A stretch of DNA of 7,802 bases from Actinomycetota bacterium (GCA_018268735.1 JAFDWA010000062.1:1-7802); one strand, 5' to 3'. Numbered from the stretch's first letter, positions 1 to 7,697 are shown. Notes: a model not told the origin generated them from the letters alone. Program-made: numbers and translations.

Positions 1-413
1 AAGCGGTCGTGGTCGACCTTCGACCAGGAGAACGCCCACAGCAGCCAGACGGTGTAGGACACGAGCGTCGTCGCCGCTGCTGCCCGCGGCGCCCGCCGGG
101 TGAGCATCCAGATCGCCGCGGCGACGACGACGATCCGGAGCGCGAGCATCGACGCCTGCGTCGGGGGGCCGAGGTGCAGGATCCTCGCCAGCAGCACCGG
201 CCGGTAGAAGGCTGCCGGAGCGTTGTCGTGGATCGCGTTCCAGCCGTCCTTGGATGCGGCGGTGAACAGGATCACCGCCGCGATGAGCCGGGCGAACACG
301 TCGCCGCGTTCGACCGGCACCGCCTCGAACCAGTAGCGCTGCCAGCCGGCTCGGGAGCGATCCACGAGGCTCGGTGGCCTCGGTGGCGTCGATGCGTCGA
401 CCACGCCGGTCAC
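1..413 (-). CDS. HTTM / vitamin K-dependent gamma-carboxylase-like membrane protein, N-terminal part
   Basis: Partial gene: the first 137 codons are present and the reading frame runs off the left edge without a stop. A soluble, proline-rich start (residues 1-25) is followed by the motif RYWFEAVP (26-33). Hydrophobic stretches follow at about 39-53, 89-104 and 112-129, and then the polar motif SWSKVDHD (129-136). This layout recalls the HTTM family of multi-pass membrane proteins related to vitamin K-dependent gamma-carboxylase. The function of bacterial HTTM proteins is largely unknown, so no reaction is assigned. The GTG start at 413 overlaps the upstream gene's TGA in a GTGA four-base overlap, which suggests translational coupling and settles the start. 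The family assignment rests on motif recognition of a fragment. Confidence 0.72.
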   Translation of the reverse strand, partial: MTGVVDASTPPRPPSLVDRSRAGWQRYWFEAVPVERGDVFARLIAAVILFTAASKDGWNAIHDNAPAAFYRPVLLARILHLGPPTQASMLALRIVVVAAAIWMLTRRAPRAAAATTLVSYTVWLLWAFSWSKVDHDR

Positions 414-946
414 GGGCCGGCTCCGGCGGTCCACGTCTGGACGACCTTCGTGTAGGAGGCCTCGGGACGGCCGTCGACGAGCATCCGCCCGGTCCTGCGG
501 AGGCGGAGCTCCACGAGCGGGTCCGACGGGTGCGCCTTGTTCCACACCGCGGCGAGCGATGCCATCTGCTCGGCGGTGAGCCGACCCGACGGCGACTGCT
601 GGCCCTCGACCTCGGCGCGTCGCAAGCCGAACGCCGAGGCGTCGAGGCGGAGCTCCCGGCCGGATTCGGTGACGCCGGTGAAGTCGACCTTGGTGACGCG
701 TCCCGTCGGCTTCACGGGGTGGGAGAACATGCGGAACGGCGCAAAGGGCCAGTCGTCGTCGGTGAGCACGGTCGCCCCGACCACGGTGAGCACGACCAGC
801 ACGACCGCGACCGCGGAGCGCCACCACGCACCGGGGATCGGCTCGGTCTGCACCTCAGCCACGGCGCTGACGCTCCTCAGCCACGGCGCCGACACTAGGG
901 CCTCCACGACAGGATGCCCCGCTGCAGGCCGGACGACTTCGGTCAC
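410..946 (-). CDS. Single-pass membrane protein partnered with an HTTM protein
   Basis: A 178-residue protein with one membrane segment (about residues 44-61), directly followed by the motif DDDWPFAPFRMFS (63-75). A C-terminal soluble domain of about 105 residues follows. It is rich in beta-strand-like stretches and has no cysteines. The WPFxPxRMF-type motif after a single helix is common in small proteins encoded next to HTTM proteins. The exact function is unknown to me. The gene is probably co-transcribed and translationally coupled with the HTTM gene downstream. The start is uncertain. GTG at 946 has GAGGGAG just upstream. GTG at 895 has a better GGAGG (906-902) five bases away and would give 161 residues. 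The stretch between them holds a direct repeat read in two frames, which weakens the case for the longer N-terminus. Confidence 0.75.
   Translation of the reverse strand: MTEVVRPAAGHPVVEALVSAPWLRSVSAVAEVQTEPIPGAWWRSAVAVVLVVLTVVGATVLTDDDWPFAPFRMFSHPVKPTGRVTKVDFTGVTESGRELRLDASAFGLRRAEVEGQQSPSGRLTAEQMASLAAVWNKAHPSDPLVELRLRRTGRMLVDGRPEASYTKVVQTWTAGAGP
853..889. repeat. 15-bp direct repeat, 22-bp period
   Basis: The 15-mer CCTCAGCCACGGCGC occurs at 853-867 and again, identically, at 875-889. The period is 22 bp, close to two turns of the helix and not a multiple of three. The copies are therefore read in different frames by the minus-strand membrane-protein gene (as SAPWLR and as SAVAEV). It may be a chance local duplication in a poorly conserved N-terminus. 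It could also be a paired protein-binding site if the gene starts further downstream than 946. Confidence 0.6.
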
Positions 947-997
947 GTCGCTCCCTCGCCCTCGCCGGCTGTCGTCGACGACCCGGATCCACTACGG

Positions 998-1011
998 TAG
1001 AACACGTTCTA
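998..1011 (+). promoter_or_regulatory. KstR-type operator upstream of the Rieske oxygenase
   Basis: The sequence TAGAACACGTTCTA matches the published mycobacterial KstR consensus TNNAACNNGTTNNA at every fixed position and is palindromic except for its two central bases. KstR is a TetR-family repressor of sterol catabolism that is released by a steroid CoA thioester. The site ends 22 bases before the Rieske start codon and is followed by a strong Shine-Dalgarno sequence, so a bound repressor would block the promoter. It sits between divergent genes and might also affect the minus-strand membrane-protein gene. No KstR gene is in the window, so the binding protein is inferred. Confidence 0.8.
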
Positions 1012-1020
1012 GTTTTCTCC

Positions 1021-1027
1021 GGAGGAG
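1021..1027 (+). promoter_or_regulatory. Shine-Dalgarno sequence fixing the Rieske start
   Basis: GGAGGAG lies six bases before the GTG at 1034 and supports this codon as the true start. The protein begins immediately with the short leader typical of Rieske oxygenases (MQVRSPFPIPFGWFQV). Confidence 0.75.
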
Positions 1028-1033
1028 CCGTCC

Positions 1034-2077
1034 GTGCAGGTCCGATCGCCGTTCCCCATCCCCTTCGGCTGGTTCCAGGTCGCCTGGTCCGCCGACCTGG
1101 CGCCGGGAGCGGTCGAGCCGATCGAGTACTTCGGCCGCCACCTGGTCCTGTGGCGCGACGAGAGCGGCGCAGCGCACGTGAACGACGCGTTCTGCCCGCA
1201 CCTCGGCGCCCACTTCGGCTACGGCGGCCACGTCAACGGCAACGACATCGTCTGCCCGTTCCACGGGTGGCGCTTCGACTGCGACGGGCGCAACACCCAC
1301 ATCCCGTACTCGCAGCGGACCAACAAGAAGGCCTGCGTCGAGCCGTTGCCGGTCCGCGAGGTCAACGGCCTCATCATGGCCTGGTACCACCCCGAGGGCG
1401 CTGAGCCGACCTGGGAGATCCCGGTGGTCCCCGAGTTCAACGACCCGGACAACTTCACGGCGGTCGAGACCCGCGAGTACCTCATCGGCGCACCGTGGCA
1501 GGACCTCGCAGAGAACGGCGTCGACGCGGCGCACTTCCGCTACGTCCACCACACCGAAGAGGTGCCCGAGCTCGAGAGCTACGAGACCGACGGCCCACTC
1601 GCGAAGATGCGGTCGATCCAGAAGTTCCCCACGCCGCGCGGTGTCGTCGACGGTCGCATCGACGCCGACTCGTTCGGCCCTGGCTTCAGCGTCATCCGCT
1701 TCTCCGGCATCGTCGACACGTTCCTGATGGGCTGCAACACGCCGCTGACCCGCAACAGCTGCTTCATGCGCTTCACGTTCACAGTCCGCAACATGGGCGA
1801 CGAGGCGTTGAACTCGACGGTCGGCAAGGCGTTCGTCGCGGAGATCGACAAGCAGGTCCAGGAGGACCGGCCGATCTGGCAGAACAAGGCCTTCCTCGCG
1901 CGCCCGGCGCTCGCCGACACCGACGGCCCGTTCACCAAGTTCCGCCGCTGGGCCTCGCAGTTCTACGCAGAGGGCGTCGACGACTCGCAGCTCGTCTACT
2001 TCCCCACCGAGACGAAGGCCTACGACCCGATCCAGACCGCGTCACGCACCTTCGGGTCGGACCCGACCGCAGACTGA
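1034..2077 (+). CDS. Rieske [2Fe-2S] non-heme iron oxygenase, KshA-like
   Basis: A 347-residue oxygenase subunit. The N-terminal Rieske domain (about 8-120) holds C54-x-H56 and C74-x2-H77, a complete [2Fe-2S] ligand set with 17 residues between the pairs. The catalytic domain has ENGVDAAHFRYVH, giving the iron ligands H167 and H172 and the bridging D164. D278 in QEDRPIW is the likely third, carboxylate ligand. The latter region resembles LQDVEIW of KshA, the 3-ketosteroid 9-alpha-hydroxylase that opens the steroid B ring. However, the cluster loop CPHLGAHF...CPFHGWRF differs from the CRHMGGDL...CPFHDWRW that I recall for classical KshA. This is therefore a KshA-type relative whose exact substrate is unproven. 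The KstR-like operator upstream and the convergent ltp operon support a sterol-catabolic role. It needs a separate reductase (KshB type) that is not encoded here. Confidence 0.9.
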   Translation: MQVRSPFPIPFGWFQVAWSADLAPGAVEPIEYFGRHLVLWRDESGAAHVNDAFCPHLGAHFGYGGHVNGNDIVCPFHGWRFDCDGRNTHIPYSQRTNKKACVEPLPVREVNGLIMAWYHPEGAEPTWEIPVVPEFNDPDNFTAVETREYLIGAPWQDLAENGVDAAHFRYVHHTEEVPELESYETDGPLAKMRSIQKFPTPRGVVDGRIDADSFGPGFSVIRFSGIVDTFLMGCNTPLTRNSCFMRFTFTVRNMGDEALNSTVGKAFVAEIDKQVQEDRPIWQNKAFLARPALADTDGPFTKFRRWASQFYAEGVDDSQLVYFPTETKAYDPIQTASRTFGSDPTAD

Positions 2078-2847
2078 TCAGCGGACGCTTCCAGGGGGCG
2101 TCGGCCACTCGGGCATCTCCGGTCGTGCGGGTGGCTGCGGTGCGTGTGGTTGCGGTGCGGGTGGTTGCGGTGACGGGTCCGCCACGCCCGATCGATGCCA
2201 GGTGACCGTCACCGAGGCTGGGGAAGGGGACTCGGGGCCACCGCCGTCGCGGCGGTCCCGGGATCGTCGGACCAGCCCGACGATCAGCAGGATCGTGCCG
2301 AGGACGAACATGATCGCTGCCACACCCGCGACGGACAGGAAGCCGAGGAGCGGCCCCATCAGGTGCTGCACGTCGCCGTCGCCGAAGGTCCGCCCGACGG
2401 TGAACCGCGTCGTCGGAGGAGCAGCCGACGGCTCCCCGGGGAAGCTGCACGACGCGGCGTAGTCCCCGGGTCCGAGCTCCGCCACCACCACCGGCGTGAA
2501 CGAGGAGCGTCCGCTGAGCGACGTGCTGCCGTACGTCGGCGCCACGAGGTCGACCGGAGCGCCGCTCGTGGTCGCCATCGAGCACCTGGGCAGCACCGTC
2601 CGCTCGTCGACGGCGACCGCCACCGTCATCGTGTCCCGATCGGTGCCGCTGAGCCCGCGGTCGACGCGGAAGCGGAGCTCACCTGGCACCTTCGCCGTCG
2701 GATCGCCCTCGGCGACGACGTCACGTCGGAGCCCGGCGACATCGATCCGGCTCGCCAGGACGGTGAACGCGGCCATCCCACCGAGGATCGACACGGCCAG
2801 CAGGATGCTCCCGGTGATGATCAGTCCGCGACCTCGCTGCAACGGGT

Positions 2848-2875
<28 letters not shown>
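2078..2875 (-). CDS. Two-pass membrane protein, last gene of the ltp operon
   Basis: I do not recognise a named family in this 265-residue protein. A basic, glutamine-rich N-terminus precedes membrane helix 1 (about 17-41). An external domain of about 130 residues (42-173) follows, with only two cysteines, C98 and C143, which could form a disulfide. Membrane helix 2 (about 176-202) leads into a basic stretch (RRSRDRR) and a proline-rich cytosolic tail with three PQPxA pentapeptides. The GTG start at 2875 lies 28 bases inside the ltp3-like gene and has no clear Shine-Dalgarno sequence, so it may be translated by coupling. A TTG at 2842 is an alternative start. The position after ltp4-ltp3 matches that of the membrane protein Rv3524 in the mycobacterial locus, as I recall it. 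A role in sterol handling at the membrane is only inferred. Confidence 0.8.
2125..2169. repeat. Three tandem 15-bp repeats encoding PQPxA
   Basis: Three head-to-tail 15-bp units at 2125-2139, 2140-2154 and 2155-2169 differ at only one or two bases each (consensus GTGCGGGTGGTTGCG). On the minus strand they encode PQPPA, PQPHA and PQPPA in the cytosolic tail of the membrane protein. Because the unit is a whole number of codons, copy number can change without a frameshift. Confidence 0.85.
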
Positions 2876-4019
<1,144 letters not shown>

Positions 4020-4020
<1 letters not shown>

Positions 4021-5081
4021 CACTCACCCTCCAGGACGCAGACGAGGTTCTGTTGCAGCAGCTGGCCGCCGGTGGCGTGCGCGACGCCCCGCCCGGCGGT
4101 GCCGGCCGAGATCCGGTCAGCGACCTCGGCGATGCGGATCAGGCCCGCGGCGAGCATCGGGTTGGCGGCGAGCGCCCCACCCGACGGGTTCACCTCGACG
4201 CCGTCGCCGAGGCCGAGCTCGGTGCGCACGATCTTCTCCTGGTGGGAGAAGGGCGCGTGCAGCTCCGCGATGTCGACGGCGGCTCCGGCCAGTCCCGCCT
4301 TCTGCGCCGCCAACGCGATCGACGGTGCGGTGGTGAGATCCCTCGCCCCGAAGTTGTGGCTGTCGATGCGGTGGTCGATGCCGCGGATCCACGCCGGTCG
4401 GTCGCTCCACGCCCGCGCCCGGTCCCCCGCGGCGAGCACGACGGCGACGCCCCCGTCGGAGATCGGCGGCAGGTCGTGGCGTCGCAGCGGATCGCTGAAC
4501 ATCGGCGCGGCGAGCAGCTCGTCGACCGACGGCGACCCGCTCACCTGGGCGTGCGGGTTGGCGGTCGCGGCGGTGCGGTTGCGGTGCGCGATCTGCGCCA
4601 TCTCCTCGGCGGTGATCGTGCCGGCGTCGAGCATCGCCCGGGCCTGCAGGCCCGCCATCGCCACCGAGTCGGGCCACAGCGGACCGTAGTAGTAGGGGTC
4701 GAGGCCACGGCTCATCACCTTGGGCAGATCGCCGGGTGACGCCTTCGAGTAGCTGTAGACGAGCGCGGTGTCGGCGTGGCCGGCCTGGATCTTCAACCAC
4801 GCCTCGTACAGCGCCCACGCGCCGTCCATCTCGACGTGGCTCTCGACGATCGGCGGGTAGGCGCCGACGGCGTCGAGGGTCATCACGAAGCTGAACGCCT
4901 GGCCGGCCAGGTAGTCGGAGCTGCCGGAGCAGGTGAAGTCGATCTCGCCGATGCCGCCGACCGCGTCGAGGACCTGCCGGATGACCGGCTGGATCATCTC
5001 GACCTCGCTGAGCTCGGGAAGGGCCCGGCGGTGGTCGGTCTGCGCCGTGGCGACGACCGCGACGTCTCGTGCGGGCGCCAT
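4020..5081 (-). CDS. ltp4: Thiolase-fold lipid-transfer protein / sterol side-chain aldolase, Ltp4-like
   Basis: A 353-residue thiolase-like protein, shorter than its Ltp3-like neighbour and close to the length I recall for mycobacterial Ltp4. Typical features are the early DFTCSGSSDY (49-58) and HVEMDGAWAL (82-91), where the thiolase CSSG box is replaced by E84-M-D-G, so the nucleophilic cysteine is absent. Unlike the neighbour it keeps the histidine of AELHAPF (H275). It has NPSGG (298-302) and HATGG (H335). Without the nucleophile it should not perform Claisen-type thiolysis. A retro-aldol cleavage of a beta-hydroxyacyl-CoA side chain, together with a DUF35 partner, is the family-based expectation. 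Its TGA overlaps the ATG of the next gene by one base (TGATG). ATG at 5081 is taken as the start (AAGGGA eight bases upstream); GTG at 5084 is an equally close alternative. Confidence 0.85.
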
Positions 5082-5653
5082 CACATGTGTCCCTTCAACT
5101 GCTCGGCCGGCACGTCGGGCTCGTCGATCGGGCGCCAGTACCGGATGTTCTCACTCGAGGTGGTGAGCTCGTCGTCGTCGACCCAGACCGGTTCGACCCG
5201 CATGCCGATGCGCACCTTGTCGTAGTCGATCTCGCCGACGGTGCCGTACAGCGACACGGCAGCACCGTCGGGGAGGAACAGGGCCGACACGAACGGCGTC
5301 GGCGGCGCGTTGACCCCGAAGCCGATGTGCACGACGCAGAACGACGTGATCGTGGCCTTGGGTCCCACCTCGACCTGCTCGGTGGTGAGGAGACCCGACA
5401 CCGGCGCGACGCCGGTCGGCGCCACGTAGACCTCACCGGTCGACGGACAGCGCTCACCGAGGATCTTCTTGTGCTCGAGGCCCCGCAGGTACCGGGTGCG
5501 GGCCCTGCCAGGTGAGTAGTCGTAGACCATCGCCGCGGGCATCCGGACCCGCTGGACGGGTTCGGCGGCGCCGAGGTCGGGCACGGTGGGCTGCGGTTGG
5601 GTCCACAGCCCGTCGGGCAGGGTCGAGATGCTGCGATCGCTGTCTGTGCTCAC
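5081..5653 (-). CDS. DUF35 / OB-fold protein B, partner of Ltp aldolase
   Basis: A 190-residue protein of the Zn-ribbon/OB-fold (DUF35) family. After an acidic, flexible N-terminus and the motif MVYDYSPG (42-49) comes the ribbon region, ILGERCPSTGEVYVAPTGVAP (about 64-84). An OB-fold follows at about 90-165. The ribbon normally has four cysteines; here only C69 is left, so metal binding is doubtful. DUF35 proteins form complexes with thiolase-fold Ltp proteins (ChsH2 with Ltp2 is the studied case) and are needed for aldolase activity, which fits a place directly before the ltp genes. The GTG start has GGAGG six bases upstream (5664-5660). Its stop TGA overlaps the ltp4 start region. Confidence 0.85.
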   Translation of the reverse strand: MSTDSDRSISTLPDGLWTQPQPTVPDLGAAEPVQRVRMPAAMVYDYSPGRARTRYLRGLEHKKILGERCPSTGEVYVAPTGVAPVSGLLTTEQVEVGPKATITSFCVVHIGFGVNAPPTPFVSALFLPDGAAVSLYGTVGEIDYDKVRIGMRVEPVWVDDDELTTSSENIRYWRPIDEPDVPAEQLKGHM

Positions 5654-5654
5654 G

Positions 5655-6113
5655 TCAGGCCTCCAGCAGTTCGAAGCAGGCGATGTCGGTGATCAGCCCC
5701 TCGGGCTCCTCGGCCCAGCGGATGCGGACCCGGGCACCGGTGCGCACCGAGTCCGGTCCCGGTACGTCGATCACGTGCAGCATCGAGGTGTCCGCACCGT
5801 CGAGTCGGATCAGCGCCAGCGCGTGCGGCGTCGACAGCGGCTCGTCCTCGCGGGGTTCGGCGACCCAGCTCCACGAGGTGACGGTGCCCTCGGCGCCGAC
5901 CTCGACCATGTCGCTCAGCGGTGCACCCGTCGTCGGGTCGTACTCGGCCGGCGGGCACACGACACGGCCGTCGGCGCCCCGGATGCCGAGGACGCGCTGC
6001 TCGCGCAGTCCGGTCAGGAACGCACCGATCACGGGTCCGGTCGTGCGCATGAACCCGTACTCGATGACGAGCGGGGCATGCAGGAGCTCTGCGCCACCCT
6101 GTGCGTCGTTCAC
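5655..6113 (-). CDS. DUF35 / OB-fold protein A, first gene of the ltp operon
   Basis: A 152-residue protein from the DUF35 family. It has a helix with RTTGPVIGAFLTGLREQRVLG (24-43, give or take one), then a degenerate ribbon GADGRVVCPPAEYDPTTG (46-63) with a single cysteine (C53), and an OB-fold starting with GTVTSWSWV (76-84). It ends one base before the GTG of the second DUF35 gene. In M. tuberculosis a single longer protein (Rv3521) may hold this position, so the two genes here could be its split equivalent. The frame stays open upstream into the hipA gene, but that part is shadow. The GTG at 6113 is chosen because the family homology begins just after it. Its Shine-Dalgarno sequence (GGGGG) is poor, and GTG at 6149 or 6143 is possible. 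Confidence 0.82.
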   Translation of the reverse strand: MNDAQGGAELLHAPLVIEYGFMRTTGPVIGAFLTGLREQRVLGIRGADGRVVCPPAEYDPTTGAPLSDMVEVGAEGTVTSWSWVAEPREDEPLSTPHALALIRLDGADTSMLHVIDVPGPDSVRTGARVRIRWAEEPEGLITDIACFELLEA

Positions 6114-6146
6114 CAGGAACCCCCGAGGTGTTGAACGGGACACGTC

Positions 6147-6161
6147 CACCGGGGTCCGGTG
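6147..6161 (-). other. Compact GC hairpin in the ltp-operon leader
   Basis: CACCGG, a three-base loop and CCGGTG form a perfect six-pair stem, 33 bases before the chosen DUF35-A start and downstream of the KstR-like site. In the mRNA it would sit in the 5' leader. It lacks a following T-tract, so it is not a standard terminator. It may shield or stabilise the leader, or be incidental in GC-rich sequence. Confidence 0.4.
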
Positions 6162-6178
6162 AGCGCCGGCCCGCACGC

Positions 6179-6192
6179 TAGAACACGTTCCC
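6179..6192 (-). promoter_or_regulatory. KstR-type operator upstream of the DUF35-ltp operon
   Basis: On the minus strand the site reads GGGAACGTGTTCTA. Both AAC and GTT half-site cores and their spacing fit TNNAACNNGTTNNA, and one outer base (G for T) is off consensus. The site is 66 bases upstream of the first gene of the five-gene operon and 20 bases past the hipA stop codon. It should be where sterol-dependent control acts on the operon. The weaker half suggests lower affinity than the site at 998-1011. The binding protein is inferred. Confidence 0.7.
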
Positions 6193-6211
6193 ATTTTCCG
6201 GCGAGCCGAGG

Positions 6212-7438
6212 TCAGGCGCGGGCGGCGCCGTCGAGAAGTCGACGCACGTTCGCTCCCACCAGGGACACGACATCGTCGTGAGCGGCGACGTCGAGGTTCG
6301 CCCTGAGGCACTCCAGCAGCTCGATGACCGCCTGCCGGGAGCGCTCGGCGCCGAGGCGCCACCGACGCGCCTCGGCGACCATGTCCTGCACAGTCGTCGA
6401 TCCGATGTCCATCACGTCGTGGACCGACATCGCAGCGGTGCGTCGGAGGTCGGGCGAGAGAGCAGTCGGGACGGTGTCGTAGAGCGGAGCCAGCCGGATC
6501 GAGCCGTCCGAGATCGTGAACGCGATGTTCTTCGCGTGGCAGTCCGAGTTGCCGGTCGCCGTCGTGAAGGCCACGACCCGGACGAGCGACTCCAGCTGCT
6601 CCAGGGGATCGCGGGAGTAGGAGTCGAGCAGATCAGCTGCGTGCCACCAGCTCGGAGGACCCGCTGTGGGCACCGACTGGTACTTCGCTCGACCGCGGAC
6701 GCCATCAGGCGCAATCCCGAGCGCCTGGAGCAGGTCCTCCTGATGCGTCCGAGTGACACGGCCTTCGACGACCGTCCGGTCGAAGCGACCGACGATCAGC
6801 GCGGACCGGTTGCCGAATCGGGCGAGCTCGACTTCGATCGACGTGAGGCCGACGGAGCGCGCGAGGTGCAGGCACGCTGCCTCTGCGTCGACGATGCCGG
6901 GGCGGTCGGGGGGATCGAACTTCAGGATGTGGGTCGACGGGTAGCCGTGGGTGGGCCGGGCCCAGCCATCGGCCGTCTTCACCAGCACCAACTTGTCCTG
7001 GAGACCGGCCAGCGACAACTCGGAGTCGTCGTGGATGCCCAACGGGTTCGAAGCCAGCTCGCCGATCTCACGATCCAGCTCGTTCGCGCCGTACGGAACA
7101 GCCCGTGGCTCCCGGATCGGAGCTCCCCGGACGACGATCTCGAAGGCGCCGGCGATGTCGCGCCCATATCGAGCGAGCATGCCGAAGGTGTCTGACGCAG
7201 CGACGTCGGCCGCCGAGGCCAGCGTCAGCAGGTGCTGACCCTCTGGGAGCAGCCCGCGCGCCCAGCCAGATGCGTCGTGACGGCCGGACCGCAGTGGCAT
7301 CGAGCACGACAGCACGATCGAACCGGCCGAATCCTTCTCGAGCAGATCCGACGCGTACTCGACCACCAGTCCCGACCGGCGACGCCGGAGGGTTGCGATC
7401 ACCACGCCGTCACGTCGCACCTCCAGCTCGTCAACCAC
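6212..7438 (-). CDS. hipA: HipA-like serine/threonine kinase toxin
   Basis: A 408-residue member of the HipA kinase family (E. coli HipA has 440). The N-terminal couple_hipA subdomain (about 1-105) includes GLLPEG (62-67) and FGMLARYGRDIAGA (85-98). The ATP loop is LSLAGLQDK (141-149), where S142 aligns with the autophosphorylated Ser150 of E. coli HipA. K173 in HILKF is the likely ATP-binding lysine. GNSDCHAKN (296-304) supplies the catalytic D299 and N304, and LAPLYD gives the metal-binding D321. All key residues are present, so the kinase looks intact. E. coli HipA phosphorylates glutamyl-tRNA synthetase and causes dormancy; the target here is unknown. The GTG at 7438 is preferred over ATG at 7468 because GGAGGT precedes it by five bases and the protein then opens with the usual short beta strand (VVDELEVRRDG). 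It overlaps the end of hipB by eight bases. Confidence 0.92.
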   Translation of the reverse strand: MVDELEVRRDGVVIATLRRRRSGLVVEYASDLLEKDSAGSIVLSCSMPLRSGRHDASGWARGLLPEGQHLLTLASAADVAASDTFGMLARYGRDIAGAFEIVVRGAPIREPRAVPYGANELDREIGELASNPLGIHDDSELSLAGLQDKLVLVKTADGWARPTHGYPSTHILKFDPPDRPGIVDAEAACLHLARSVGLTSIEVELARFGNRSALIVGRFDRTVVEGRVTRTHQEDLLQALGIAPDGVRGRAKYQSVPTAGPPSWWHAADLLDSYSRDPLEQLESLVRVVAFTTATGNSDCHAKNIAFTISDGSIRLAPLYDTVPTALSPDLRRTAAMSVHDVMDIGSTTVQDMVAEARRWRLGAERSRQAVIELLECLRANLDVAAHDDVVSLVGANVRRLLDGAARA

Positions 7439-7697
7439 CGGCGACCTCCGGTCCGGTGACCTCGCCATGTTCGCCCTCTGCGTCGGGCTCGATGCTCCAG
7501 CTGACCGTGACATCTGCTCCCAGCCGGCGCAGTGTCCTGAGGAGGTGCTCGATCAACCGGTTGGTGCGACCGCTCTCCAGGCTCGCGACGTAGGACCGCT
7601 GGATCCCCGTCCGCTCCGCAAGATCGGCCTGCGTGAGGCCTCGAGAGCGTCGGACCTCGGACACCGCCATCCCGAGATCGGCGCCGCGCCGGATCAC
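7431..7697 (-). CDS. hipB: HipB-like HTH antitoxin / autorepressor
   Basis: An 88-residue XRE-family (Cro/C1 type) DNA-binding protein. The helix-turn-helix covers about residues 10-60: VSEVRRSRGLTQADLAERTG, then IQRSYVASLESGRTNRLIEH. The LTQADLAERTG turn and the recognition helix around RSYVASLESG are clear. In the HipBA family, HipB binds HipA, neutralises it and represses the shared promoter. It is the first gene of the pair, and its 3' end contains the hipA Shine-Dalgarno sequence, so the two are translationally coupled. The GTG start at 7697 is chosen because the DLG-x-AV lead-in before the helix-turn-helix is usual in this family. An in-frame ATG at 7670 would start right at the domain. 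Neither has a clear Shine-Dalgarno sequence. Confidence 0.9.
   Translation of the reverse strand: MIRRGADLGMAVSEVRRSRGLTQADLAERTGIQRSYVASLESGRTNRLIEHLLRTLRRLGADVTVSWSIEPDAEGEHGEVTGPEVAGG
7444..7449 (-). promoter_or_regulatory. Shine-Dalgarno sequence of hipA inside hipB
   Basis: GGAGGT on the minus strand lies within the last codons of hipB, five bases before the hipA GTG. It decides the hipA start and ties toxin translation to antitoxin translation. Confidence 0.7.

Noticed and set aside
9..455. A plus-strand open frame across the left end.
   Set aside because: It is Arg/His-rich and antisense to the membrane protein gene, whose hydrophobic segments and HTTM-like motifs are far more convincing.
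971..982. A perfect 12-base palindrome, GTCGTCGACGAC, in the divergent intergenic region.
   Set aside because: Palindromes built on GTCGAC are common by chance in this GC-rich sequence, and a much more specific KstR-like site lies next to it.
5655..6362. An extended DUF35-A reading frame starting inside hipA.
   Set aside because: The added residues are Arg-rich, antiparallel to no signal and overlap the hipA C-terminus and the KstR-like site; family similarity starts only near 6113.
7439..7513. Longer N-termini for hipA starting at 7513 or 7468.
   Set aside because: They extend deep into hipB, add a low-complexity leader not seen in HipA proteins, and the GTG at 7438 has a much better Shine-Dalgarno sequence.
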